A DNA stretch of 64,000 nucleotides, taken from assembly GCA_965205535.1 (NCBI GenBank), contig CBDBHH010000005.1, forward strand, positions 682,001 through 746,000, in the 5' to 3' direction. The translations under genes and the position numbers were made by a program. Below, piece after piece: positions 34,904 through 45,471 of this stretch (its first letter is position 1; each line of letters opens with the position of its first letter). The stretch comes from UBA8079 sp965205535. GTDB taxonomy: Bacteria; Pseudomonadota; Alphaproteobacteria; UBA6615. The notes beneath the pieces were generated by a model. The model was not told the origin of the DNA, made no database searches, and saw only the letters and a list, made by a program, of their open reading frames with translations.

Positions 34904-37900
34904 ATGTCTGGTTCAGGTAGCGGCAGCGGTTCGGGCAGCGGAGCCTACGACGATCTGTCGGTGATTTTGGGCGACCACACCCTGGGCGACCTGGGTGGTG
35001 GCGAGATCATCTTCGGCGCCGGCGAAACCAACGACACGATCGAAGGCGGCGCAGGCAACGATTTCATCGTGGCGCGCGGCGGCGCGGACACCGTCGAGGG
35101 CGGTGCTGGCGAAGACGCGATCTTCGGTGACTATTTCGATGACTGGTACGCCCGGTCGAATGGCTCGGCCAGCGGCAGCGCAGCCTCCGGTGCGTCCGGC
35201 ATGGGCGGTTCGGGCAGCGGCACCGCGGTTACGTTCAACGATTATCTGTCCGGCGGCGCCGGCAGCGATCTGCTCGTCGGCGGCATGGGCAATGACGAAC
35301 TGCGCGGCGGTGATGATGCCGACGTGCTTTACGGCGATACCTATGGCGGCGGCGGTAGCGAATATACCTGGGGTGCCGGCTGGGAAGACCCCCGCTTCGA
35401 CGCTGAGACCGGTGCGGCAGCGGGTCCGGCGGCGGGGTCACCTACACCTTCGACGATCTCCTCAACGGTGGCGCAGGCGACGATATCCTGCTCGGCCAGC
35501 TGGGTGAAGACACGCTTTACGGCGGGCTTGGTAACGACACGCTGTTCGGCGGGGTCGGCAACGATACGCTCGACGGTGGCACACAGCCGGGCGACGTTGA
35601 ATCCATCACATTCCTGTCTGAGACCTTCGACAGCGACACCGGCGGTTTCACCTATGCCGACGGCGCGTTCCACAACACCAACAACGGTGCGTATGCGAGC
35701 GGCTACAACGAGACCGGCTCAGGCACGGACGGCCTTGTGGGCGTCGATCTGGGCGGCATCAACAACACCAATATCTACGGCATGTCGGGCGGCTTCTCGA
35801 ACACGTTCAACGTGGGCGCCGACGCCAGCAACGTCGAGATGACGTTCACCTACAAGCTGGACGCGCACAAGAAACTCGACAGCAATGAACACGCGGACGT
35901 TTTGGTCGCCATCGACGGCCAGCTCCACGGCCTCAACGGCAACGACTATGTCGTGCGCGACTGGGGCGGCGGCGACAATGATGGCTGGCAGACCATCACG
36001 ATCAATCTCGGCAACCTGACGGCCGGCGACCATACGATCACCCTCGGCGGTTACCTGAACCAGAAGACCAAGAAAAACGAGGACGCGACCATCGAGTTCT
36101 CGGACGTCGAGATCAAGGGCGACGTGCCCGTGGGCGACGATACCGGGGACGACGTACTCGACGGCGGTGCCGGCGATGACAGCCTCTTCGGCGGGGCTGG
36201 CAACGACACCCTCGATGGCGGCGAAGGCAACGACACGCTGGAGGGCGGCACCGGCAACGACAGCCTCGACGGCGGGGCGGGCGACGACGACCTTGACGGC
36301 GGTGACGGCGTCGACGTTCTCGACGGCGGGGCTGGCAACGACACGCTCGATGGTGGCGACGGCAATGACACGCTCCAGGGCGGTGCGGGCAACGACACCC
36401 TCGATGGCGGTGACGGCTATTTCGATGAACTCACCGGCGGTGCGGGCAACGACACCCTGACCGATACCGACGGTGTCCTCGAGGCCCATGGCGGCGACGG
36501 CAACGACGTGATCGACATCACCTTCGACGCGCTCTGGGACGACGACAACAATGTCGGAACGGACCCCGCTTCGACCAACCGTATCTCCGGCGGCACCGGC
36601 AGTGACGTCATCACGGTCACCATGGCGAGCCTTGGCTTCGCCATCGCAATCGATGCCGATGAATCCACCGCCAACGCCGAAGACGGTGACGACACCGTGA
36701 CTCTCGCGGGGCTTTACGCCACGTCACAGATCGATCTCGGCGGCGGCAACGACGTGTTCAGCGGCGGCGACGGCGCAGACACGGTCGAAGGCGGGCTGGG
36801 CAACGACACAATCAAGGGCGGCGAAGGCGCCGACGCCCTGTACGGCGAGGACGGCGACGACCGTTTGCAGGGCGACGCAGGTAACGACATCCTCGACGGT
36901 GGCGAGGGCGCAGATGAACTCGAGGGCGGTACCGGCAACGACACCCTGTTCTTCGACCCGGGCCTGGCAACCGACACCCAGTTCGGCACCTTCTTCGCCA
37001 TCGAAGACACGCTCGTCTCCGGCGGCGAAGGCATCGATACACTGCAGGGCAGCACACAAGACGACTTCATCGACTTTAACAACGACGCCCTGTTAACCGA
37101 TATCGAGATCGTGCGCTCTGGCGCCGGCAACGACTTTATCGTCGGCAAGATGAACACGACTCTCGACGACCAGTTCCTGATCTTCGCAGGTGATGGTGAC
37201 GACGTCGTGTCCTTCTTCTCAGTCACGACGACCAATTTCGACCTGAGCCATATCAACCCGTCGTTCAATTCGACGACAGACACCTGGACAATCAATTACA
37301 CCGGCAGTGGTTCTCAGACCATCAACCTCAGCCAGGCGCAGATTGTCGCCTCGGACACCGGACAAATCGGCAACTGGGACCCCAGCACAGGGCTTGGGAA
37401 CCTGTTCCCGGGCACACACCTAACTTCCTGTCGGCCAACTACATTGACGGTGGTTCAGGCGCGAACCGGTTATTCGGCTCGGAAGGCTCCGACATCATCT
37501 TCGGCGGCATAAACACCACTGATAATATGACTTTCTCGGCTGTGGACGATGAAATCTATGGCGGCGGCGGCAACGATATTCTGGTCGGCGGCGACGGCTA
37601 CGACGTCTATTACATCGAGCGCGATGGTGGCGATAACTTCATCTTCGATGGCAATACGAACCAGACCTACAACAGCAAACTCTACTCCAACGGCCTGGTC
37701 TTCTTCGAGGGTTACGAGAATGACGTGAACGAAGACGGTGCCACGATCGATTACACAGACGAGAACGGCAATGACACCGGTGTCCGTGCCGCAGACATCA
37801 ACTTTGTCAACAATCAGGACGGCACCTGGACGATCTCCTTCACCTCCAGCAACGGCTCCGTCACCTTTGCCGGCCACGAGATCAGTGACATCAACCTGCA

Positions 37901-38000
37901 AGATAACCAGCCTGGCGGTACCGGCGGTGTAACCACCAAGTATCGGTTCAACGACCAGGGTACGGACAGCTTCGCTGACGACACCTACGATCCTGCATAG
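34904..38000 (+). pseudogene. RTX calcium-binding secreted protein 1, broken by two small indels
   Basis: The protein reads in three frames: 34904-35416, 35417-37416 and 37419-38000. A missing G near 35416 and an extra CA at 37417-37418 explain both shifts; correcting them gives exactly 1,031 residues. Layout: Ser/Gly linker, LSVILGDHTLG motif, RTX nonapeptide repeats (GGAGNDFIV-type), a beta-rich module of about 165 residues (35617-36120), long RTX arrays (36150-36470 and 36720-36960), a second unique region, and a C-terminal tail ending FNDQGTDSFADDTYDPA. The RTX repeats bind Ca2+ outside the cell, and the tail resembles type I secretion signals. No ABC exporter or membrane-fusion gene is nearby. 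Ribosome-binding site GGAGA precedes the ATG. A pseudogene unless the indels are sequence errors. Confidence 0.85.
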
Positions 38001-38028
38001 GTTCTTATTTATCAGCCGATAAATAGCG

Positions 38029-38056
38029 AACGCCGCCATATTGGCGGCGTTTTCTC
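38029..38056 (+). terminator. Intrinsic terminator after RTX gene 1
   Basis: AACGCCGCCA pairs perfectly with TGGCGGCGTT around a three-base loop and is followed by TTCTC. A smaller hairpin (ATTTATC/GATAAAT, 38008-38025) precedes it. Confidence 0.85.
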
Positions 38057-38143
38057 GTTCGCCGACGGATTCGCAATTGGTACCCGCGTATGTCGCGATT
38101 TGCGCGCGACGTTGTAATTATACTGCGCGAAATACAATGATAC

Positions 38144-38159
38144 CCACAATATATTGTGG
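38144..38159. promoter_or_regulatory. Perfect 16-base palindrome upstream of RTX gene 2
   Basis: CCACAATA-TATTGTGG, 120 bases before the RTX 2 start. It is followed at once by TTAACGAACTCTAAA (38160-38174), close to the TTAA-N7-TTAA CtrA pattern. Candidate operator region; function inferred only. Confidence 0.45.
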
Positions 38160-38278
38160 TTAACGAACTCTAAAGATGGCCCGTATTTTGCTTGTATTTG
38201 ATGTAGTTGTGCGAATTCGGATCGCCATTGCGGCCGACACAAAGTATAATAATACCGCGTTTTAGAGGTTTCAGGCTC

Positions 38279-41200
38279 ATGGTTACGTATAACGATCAGC
38301 TCAGCATCATCCTCGGTGACCACACCCTCGGCCTCAATGGCGGCGGGGGCAAGGTGGGCACCGGCACGACGGCTGACGAGACCTTCCTGTTCAGTGACGG
38401 CAACGACATCCTGATCGGGGTGGGCGGCGACGACATCCTGCGCGGCGGGCTGGGCGAAGACGCCCTGTTCGGCGACGGCTACGATTCGGCCGCGTCCGGC
38501 ACTGCATCGAGCTATGACGACATGCTGTCGGGTGGTGCGGGCGACGACCTGCTGGTCGGCGGCATGGGTAACGATACTCTTTCGGGCGGTGACGGCGTGG
38601 ACGTGCTGTTCGGCGACACCTTCGGCGACGACCAGGGAACCCATGGCTGGGGCAGCGGCTGGGAAGACCCGGCCTTCAACGCCGGTTCCGGTGCGGGTGC
38701 CGGCGGCGTCAGCGTCAGCTTCACCTTCGACGATTTCATCTCCGGTGGCGACGGCGCCGACTTCATCTATGGTCAGCTCGGCAACGACACCCTGCACGGC
38801 AATGAGGGTGCGGACACGATCCGCGGCGGCGTGGGCAACGACACAATCTATGGCGGCCAGGCGGACGACACGCCGACCGAAGTGACAGTCCTGTCGGAGA
38901 ATTTCGACAGCAATGATGGCGGCTTCACCTATGCCGACGGCGCCTTCCGCGGCACAACCGCGGGCACCTACGAATCCGGCACCTACGATGCGGGCAACGG
39001 CGAGATTTCGGTATCCCTCGGCGGTATCGACGGCGACGACATCCTCGGCATGTCCGGCGGTTTCAGTAAGACGTTCGCCGTCGACAGCAGCTCGACCAAC
39101 ACCGAGATCACCTTCCAGTACCGCCTGCAGATGGCCAGCGAATTCGAGGCCGACGAATATGGCGAGGTCCTGATCGCGATCGACGGCCAGCTCGTCGGGC
39201 TGAACGGCAACGACTACATCATCCGCCAGGCGGGCGACGGCAATGGCGGACCGAATTTCGACACCGGTTTCGTCGAGGTCACGGTGGATCTCGGCACGCT
39301 GTCGGCCGGCAATCACACAATTACGATGGGCGGCTACCTCAACAAGAAAACCTTCTCGGACGAAGATATCGAGGTCAGCTTCACCGAGGTCGAAATCAGG
39401 GGTACCCAGCTCACCGACGATACCGACACCAGCGACGACGTGCTGTTCGGCGACAGCGGCGAAGACACGATCTTCGGCGGCGAAGGCAACGACACGATCG
39501 ATGGTGGCTCGGGCGCAGACACAATCGAGGGTGGTGTTGGCAATGACATTCTGACCGGCGGGGCGCAGGACAGCGTTCCGACGATCGTGGATGTGATCAA
39601 TGAGGAATTCACCAGCAACGATGGTGGCTTTACCTACTCCGACGGCCATTTCCGCGGCGCGGGCAACACCGCCCTGTCGACCGGCGCCTACGACGGCGGC
39701 GCCGGTGAAATCGCGATCACGCTGGGCAGCGATGACACGAGCACCGGGACCGACATGGCGGGCGCCTTCACGAAGACGTTCAACGTCTCGGATGCGACCA
39801 CCAGCACGACCCTGAGCTTCACCTACCGCATGACCCATGCCGACGGCTTCGAATCCGACGAATACACCGAGGTGCTCGTTGAGATCGACGGCCAGCTCTA
39901 TGGGCTGAACGGCAATGACTATATCGACCGCGCCTTTGGCGACGGGCAGAACAACAACAGCTCCTATGACAGCGGCTGGGTGACAGTGAACATCGACATC
40001 AGCGATCTGGCGGCGGGCAACCACGAGATCAAGCTGGGCGGTTACCTCAACAAGTCGACATATCTCGACGAATCTTCCGAGATCAAATTCACCGATGTCA
40101 AAATCCAGGGCACGACGGATGTCATCGAGGAAGACGGCGCCGACACGATCAATGGCGGGATCGGCGACGACACGATCAGCGGCAATGACGGCGACGATAT
40201 TCTCGACGGCGGCGTCGGCAATGACATCATCACCGGCGGTGCTGGTTTCCAGGACTCCCTGACAGGCGGCGCGGGCAACGACACACTCACCGACACGGAC
40301 GGCGTTCTTGCCGCGCATGGCGGTGAAGGCAACGACGTGATCAACATCACTTTCGACGCGTCCTGGGACGATGACGCCAATGGCGCCACTGACCCCGCCT
40401 CGACCAATAAAATCTCCGGCGGCACGGGCAGCGACGTGATCACGGTGACCATGGCGAGCCTCGGCTTCGCCATCGCGCTGGATGCCGATGGCGCCTCGGA
40501 GGATCCCGGGGACGGCGACGATGATGTGACGCTCGCGGGTCTTTATGACAGTTCGCTCATCACCCTTGGGGGTGGCAACGACAGGTTCGGCGGCGTCGGT
40601 GGCCTTCGCGGTGAAGACGAGGTCTATGGCGGTAGCGGCACAACGACGATATTCGCGGCCGGCGCGATGACGACATCCTGTATGGCGGCGATGGTAACGA
40701 CCGCCTGCGCGGCGATAACGAGAATGACCAGCTCTACGGCAGCGCGGGCGTTGACCGGCTCCAGGGTGGCAACCAGAACGATTATCTGGACGGCGGCTCA
40801 GGTGCTGACCGGCTCGAAGGCGGCAACCACGATGACATTCTGGTTTTCGATCCGGGTGCAGCCGTACTCCTGAACGGCGAGACCGTGTACGAACTCGAAG
40901 ACACACTGGTAACCGGCGGCAACGGCATCGACACGCTCCAGGGCAGCACCGGGGCCGACCTGATCGACTTCAACGACACGCGCCTGGTAACGGATATCGA
41001 GATCGTGCGCGCGGGCGACGGCGACGACTATGTTATCGGCCGCCTCGACACCTCGCTCTCGGATCAATTCCTGATCTTCGGCGGCGATGGCGATGACGTC
41101 GTGTCCTTTTTCTCGGTGACGACGACGAACTTCGACCTGAGCCATATCGATCCGTCGTTCAACGCGACCACCGGCACCTGGACGATCGACTACACAGGCG

Positions 41201-41877
41201 GCGGTGCCCAGTCGGTGTCCCTCACCCAGACCGAAGTTCTGGCAACCGCGGGCGGCGAAGTGGGCAACTGGGACCCGAGCGTCGGGCTCAGTGGAAACTT
41301 CCCCGGCTCGCCCAATTTCCTGTCGGCCAACTACATCGATGGCGGAAGTGGCGTTAACTCTCTGTATGGTTCGGAAGGTTCAGACATCATCTTCGGCGGT
41401 ATCACGGATGGGGTCACCGACTCCGGCGGGTTCGACGACCGACTTTATGGCGGTAGCGGCAACGACATCCTCATCGGCGGCGGCGACTACGACCTCTATT
41501 ACATCGCGCGTGATGGCGGCGATAACTTCATCTTCGACGGCAACACCGAATCAGGCGGCTTCTCCAACGGTCTCGTCTTCTTCGAGGGTTTCGAGAATGG
41601 CGGGAATGGTGAAGACGCCGTCATCGACTATGACGACGACCAGAACAACGACAACGGTGTCGGCGTTGCGGATGTGAACTTTGTAAACAATCTTGACGGC
41701 ACCTGGACGGTCTCCTTCACAACCAGTACCGGCTCAGCGACTTTCGCAGGCCACGAGATCAGTGAAATCAACCTGCAGAACAATGAAGTCGGCGGAACCG
41801 GTGGCGTCACCAAGGAATACAAGTTCAACGATCAGGGCACGGCGAGCTTCGCCGACGACACCTACGACCTGCAGTAG
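38279..41877 (+). pseudogene. RTX calcium-binding secreted protein 2, broken by one 2-bp indel
   Basis: Paralogue of the preceding gene. Frame 38279-40639 continues in another frame from 40642; an extra AC at 40640-40641 explains it, and removal gives exactly 1,198 residues. N-terminus LSIILGDHTLG, RTX repeats, then two copies of the beta-rich module (about residues 203-375 and 440-610), more RTX arrays, and the same C-terminal region as RTX 1 (GGDNFIFDGNT, FNDQGTASFADDTYDLQ). RTX 1 has one module, so a module duplication or loss has occurred. ATG 38279 follows AGAGGTTT. Likely exported by a type I system encoded elsewhere. An adhesin, surface-layer or enzyme role cannot be decided. Confidence 0.85.
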
Positions 41878-41919
41878 GCCTTGGGGCACCGCGGCGCCCG
41901 AGTATTCAGCCTCAAATTC

Positions 41920-42921
41920 TTAGACACCCAATCGCTGCGCGACCAGGCCGAACCAGCGCACCAGCGGTGCTGTCCGGTCCGTACCGATGGCGAACTCCGC
42001 GCCCCGCGTGCAAAGCACGCTGGCGCCACCTGCCGTGACCCGGACCTTGTCTTCCGCAAGGCACATCGCCTCGTCCCACCAGTCCCCACCATCTTTGTAA
42101 TGGACCACCAGCGCCAACCGGACGGTCGTGTGGAACGTCGCATAGGTCAGGAAGTATTCCCGCGCCGCGCCGGGGCTGATATCGGCCGGCGCGTTGGCCA
42201 CGGCGATATCGGCCAGCCCGTGTACAGGCGGCACATATTCATCTGCCAGCAGCCACGCAAAATCATCGAGCGCGTTGCGGGCACCGCAATGTTCCCAGTC
42301 GAACCAGCCGATCGAGCCGTCCTCCCGGACCACCGCGTTACCGGGCCGCGCATCCCATTTCAGGAAACAGGGATCACCGGTCCGCAATAAGGCCACCAAA
42401 CCGTCAACGTCCAGCTCGGGCGCCGGTGCGCCCAGCGCCTCACCGATACGGTTCGGCGTACCGATCAGGTCCTGCAACCAGCTGTCGGCTGCGCCCAGCT
42501 TGACCACCTTGTCATGCAGTTGCGTCTCGACGCCGATCTCATGGATCCGGGCCAGCCCGGATGCCGCCTCCGACAGCAATACATAGGCCCTCTCCGGATC
42601 ACAATTCATCAGGACATGGGGCAAACGCTCGCCAGCCAGATATTCCTGGATCAGCCAGGCGCCGTCATACGCCAGAACCTCCGGCACGGCAGCACCATGT
42701 TCGTGCAGGGTTTTGAGCACGTTGGCCTCGAGCATGGACCGCGCGCGCCGTTTCCGACGCGTTGCGATCACTGTCGCATCTTCGAGGTGAACCCGCACGG
42801 ACCGCCGCGATCGGCTTGCCGGCCAATCGACATTTGTCGCCTTCTGGCCGAGGAGGCGTTCGCACGCCGCGGCGGCCTCGTCGGCGAACTGCTGGGGATC
42901 ACGAACCCGGCGGGTGGCCAC
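41920..42921 (-). CDS. Aminoglycoside phosphotransferase-fold kinase
   Basis: A 333-residue protein of the APH/choline kinase superfamily. LIQEYLAGERLPHVL matches the hinge region. The Brenner loop is altered: FLKWDARPGNAVV replaces HGDxxxxN (catalytic Asp and Asn kept, His lost), and the metal-binding Asp is in GWFDWEHCG. A small-molecule kinase is likely; antibiotic resistance is not implied. The gene ends 42 bases from RTX 2 (convergent) and lies 9 bases after pgk, so it is probably co-transcribed with it. Confidence 0.82.
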   Translation of the reverse strand: MATRRVRDPQQFADEAAAACERLLGQKATNVDWPASRSRRSVRVHLEDATVIATRRKRRARSMLEANVLKTLHEHGAAVPEVLAYDGAWLIQEYLAGERLPHVLMNCDPERAYVLLSEAASGLARIHEIGVETQLHDKVVKLGAADSWLQDLIGTPNRIGEALGAPAPELDVDGLVALLRTGDPCFLKWDARPGNAVVREDGSIGWFDWEHCGARNALDDFAWLLADEYVPPVHGLADIAVANAPADISPGAAREYFLTYATFHTTVRLALVVHYKDGGDWWDEAMCLAEDKVRVTAGGASVLCTRGAEFAIGTDRTAPLVRWFGLVAQRLGV

Positions 42922-42930
42922 GACGCGTCC

Positions 42931-44127
42931 CTAGGCCTGAATGAGGGCGGCAACGCCCGGCAGGGTCTTGCCTTCGAGCCATTCGAGGAAGGCACCGCCG
43001 GCAGCGGAGACATAGCTGAAGTCATCGGTCACACCGGCGTGGTTCAGTGCTGCCACAGTGTCACCCCCGCCCGCGACCGAAAGAAGGCCGCCCGACCGGG
43101 TCAAGCCGGCGGCCGCGCGGGCCACCTCCACGGTGGCCATATCGAAGGGCTCGATTTCGAACGCGCCGAGCGGGCCATTCCATACGATCGTGCGAACTTC
43201 CGTGAGACGCGCTGCCAGGCCGGCCACACTGCCGGGGCCGATATCGAGAATCATCTGATCGTCCGGTACCGCATCAACAGGCACGACGCGACTTGCCGCC
43301 CCGGCCTTGAACTCCCCGGCGATGACGACGTCGGACGGCAGCACGACCTCGCAGCCGATCTCGTCGGCCCGGGCGAGAATGTCGCGCGCGGTATCCGCCA
43401 TATCATGTTCACACAAGGATGCGCCCACATCGATGCCCATGGCGTTGAGAAATGTGTTTGCCATCCCGCCGCCAATCGCAAGCTGATCCACCCGCGAGAT
43501 CAGGTTACCCAACAGGTCGAGCTTGGATGCGATTTTTGCGCCGCCGACGACGGCCATGACCGGCCGCTGCGGGTTCCCCAGCGCGCGATCGAGGGCCTCG
43601 AGTTCGGCCTGCATCAGCCGACCTGCATAGGCAGGCAACAGATGGGCAACCCCTTCGGTGGACGCGTGTGCGCGGTGCGCCGCCGAAAAGGCGTCGTTCA
43701 CATAAGCCTCCGCCAAACTGGCCAATGCGCCGGCAAACCCCTTGTCGTTCGCCTCTTCGCCCAGATGATACCGGGCATTCTCAAGCACCAGGATATCCCC
43801 GTTGACCATGACGCCGGCCGCGTCCATTGCGGCATCGCCGATGCAATCGGGCGCGAATGCGACCGGGCGTCCCAGCACCGCACCCAGTTCCTTGGCCACG
43901 GGTGCGAGCGACATCTCCAGCACGCGCTCGCCCCTGGGGCGGCCGAAGTGGGATGTCACCAGTACTTTCGCCCCCTTGTCGGCCAGCTCCACGATGGTCG
44001 GTGCCAGTCGCTCAAGGCGCGTTCGGTCGGTGACCTTTCCGTCGGCCATGGGGACATTCAGGTCAGCCCGCAGCAGAATCCGTTTACCGGCGGCATCGAG
44101 ATCATCGAGGGTGCGAAACGCGCTCAT
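42931..44127 (-). CDS. pgk: Phosphoglycerate kinase
   Basis: A 398-residue glycolytic/gluconeogenic kinase, monomer of two domains. Motifs: LLRADLNVPMADGKVTD, SHFGRPRG, the ATP-side VVGGAKIASKLDLLGNL, and the C-terminal GGGDTVAALNHAG. It transfers phosphate between 1,3-bisphosphoglycerate and ADP. The start at 44127 (MSAFRTLDD) was chosen because this is the family's N-terminus; the frame open to 44223 is not coding. No gap or fba gene is visible next to it. Confidence 0.97.
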   Translation of the reverse strand: MSAFRTLDDLDAAGKRILLRADLNVPMADGKVTDRTRLERLAPTIVELADKGAKVLVTSHFGRPRGERVLEMSLAPVAKELGAVLGRPVAFAPDCIGDAAMDAAGVMVNGDILVLENARYHLGEEANDKGFAGALASLAEAYVNDAFSAAHRAHASTEGVAHLLPAYAGRLMQAELEALDRALGNPQRPVMAVVGGAKIASKLDLLGNLISRVDQLAIGGGMANTFLNAMGIDVGASLCEHDMADTARDILARADEIGCEVVLPSDVVIAGEFKAGAASRVVPVDAVPDDQMILDIGPGSVAGLAARLTEVRTIVWNGPLGAFEIEPFDMATVEVARAAAGLTRSGGLLSVAGGGDTVAALNHAGVTDDFSYVSAAGGAFLEWLEGKTLPGVAALIQA

Positions 44128-44241
44128 GTTTGTTGAATTTCCGTTTGAATTGTCTGGCCATGCCGCGTTTGCAGCACTCCCGTTATAGCAGCGCGAAGAG
44201 CACGGTAAAGAAGGATGCGACATGAAAATCCGCGCGGCTTG

Positions 44242-45462
44242 TCAGCCGGTGCGGCGCATCTCGATCCAGCGTAGCAACAACATGAGCCCACTTCCCGTAA
44301 CGGCGGCGACGACAAGCGTGATCGGTGCGGAATCCCAGCTACCCGTGACCGTGACGACCTTTGCCATGGCCACAGGGCCGACGAGCTGCCCAAGCTGCGA
44401 GCCCTGCATCATCAAACCGGTCGTCGCGCCCACGAGTGCGGCCGTCGGCGCAACAACGGCTGCCGTGGCAAAGAGGCAGGCGGGAATGATACCCGCGATG
44501 AAGGACAGGAAGATTGCCGCCGACAGACGCACGCCGAACGTCAGCCCGTCGTCATACATCAACAGCGCGCTCACCCCGAGGAGCGCGAACGTCATGATCA
44601 CGAGCTTCCAACGGGCCACGCCGCGATGAATGGCGATGCCACCGATGATGTTGCCGGCCACGTTGACCGCCGTCACGAACGCCGTCAGCGGTGCCACGCT
44701 GCCCAGCCCGAGAGCTTCCGCCTCGACATAGAAGGTCGGCAGCAGAGCCACCACTGTCACATGGATGGACGAATAGGTGGCGAATGTCAGCGCCAACACC
44801 AGCGGCCCGGCTTGCGTGAACGTCCGCAGCGCCTGGCCGAAAGGCGGCGGCGGCGCGGGCGGGCGAATGATATCCTTGCTGCGGGTTCCGTAGGCGACCA
44901 GCAGCATCACGAGGATCGCCAGCACACCATTGACTGACCAGAGCCCGCGCCAGCCTGACGTCTCCAGAATAATCGGCGTCACGAGGATCATCACAGCCAC
45001 ACCGGCCGGCCAATAGCCGCCATAGAAACCGAAGATCAGGCGATGGTGGCGCGGTTCGGCGAACTGCAGAAACAATGCCGGCGCCACCGCGACGACGACC
45101 ACAAACCCGAATCCCTCGAGCACGCGGCTTGCGAGCAGCATCGCAAAACCATCCGCGCCGGCGCCCAGGAAGCTCGCCGCGGCCATCGCAATGAAGCCGG
45201 ACAGAAGCAGCTTGCGATGTCCCAGCCGGTCTCCCATCGCGCCGGCAAACATGCCGAATGCGACACCCAGAAGATTGAAGATGGAAATAATCCACACACC
45301 CTCTTCAAGGGTGAGGCCGAGCTCGGCCTGCATCACCGGCAGTGCGACGGGTGCCTTGCCGATCTGGAAGGCCGCTGTGACGGAAGCCAGTACGACAACG
45401 GAGACGGCAAACCAGTTGGTCCGCAACGGCGGTTCACCCATGCGGGTGTCTTGCGCGCTCAT
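44242..45462 (-). CDS. Major facilitator superfamily transporter
   Basis: A 406-residue inner-membrane protein with about twelve helices. The loop 2-3 motif is visible as FAGAMGDRLGHRKLLL, and the central loop has the polar, Pro-rich RPPAPPPPFGQ. MFS carriers move a wide range of solutes by proton symport or antiport; substrate not apparent. It lies 9 bases downstream of the LapG-like protease gene and may share its transcript. Confidence 0.9.
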   Translation of the reverse strand: MSAQDTRMGEPPLRTNWFAVSVVVLASVTAAFQIGKAPVALPVMQAELGLTLEEGVWIISIFNLLGVAFGMFAGAMGDRLGHRKLLLSGFIAMAAASFLGAGADGFAMLLASRVLEGFGFVVVVAVAPALFLQFAEPRHHRLIFGFYGGYWPAGVAVMILVTPIILETSGWRGLWSVNGVLAILVMLLVAYGTRSKDIIRPPAPPPPFGQALRTFTQAGPLVLALTFATYSSIHVTVVALLPTFYVEAEALGLGSVAPLTAFVTAVNVAGNIIGGIAIHRGVARWKLVIMTFALLGVSALLMYDDGLTFGVRLSAAIFLSFIAGIIPACLFATAAVVAPTAALVGATTGLMMQGSQLGQLVGPVAMAKVVTVTGSWDSAPITLVVAAVTGSGLMLLLRWIEMRRTG

Positions 45463-45471
45463 GTTCCGGGA

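Noticed and set aside
35400..35440. Programmed frameshifting as the explanation of the RTX 1 frame change
   Set aside because: No slippery heptamer or downstream stem was seen at the junction, and three unrelated sites would be needed across the two genes.
36150..36960. Repeated DNA in the RTX genes resembling a repeat array
   Set aside because: The repeats are coding nonapeptide units without unique spacers; not a CRISPR array.
38012..40906. A 964-codon open frame on the minus strand across RTX 2
   Set aside because: It is the mirror of GGC/GAC-rich RTX repeats, its translation is low-complexity and repetitive without domains, and the plus-strand frame has clear RTX signatures.
41878..41919. 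A bidirectional terminator between RTX 2 and the phosphotransferase gene
   Set aside because: Only a weak GC-rich dyad is present, without a T-run on either strand.
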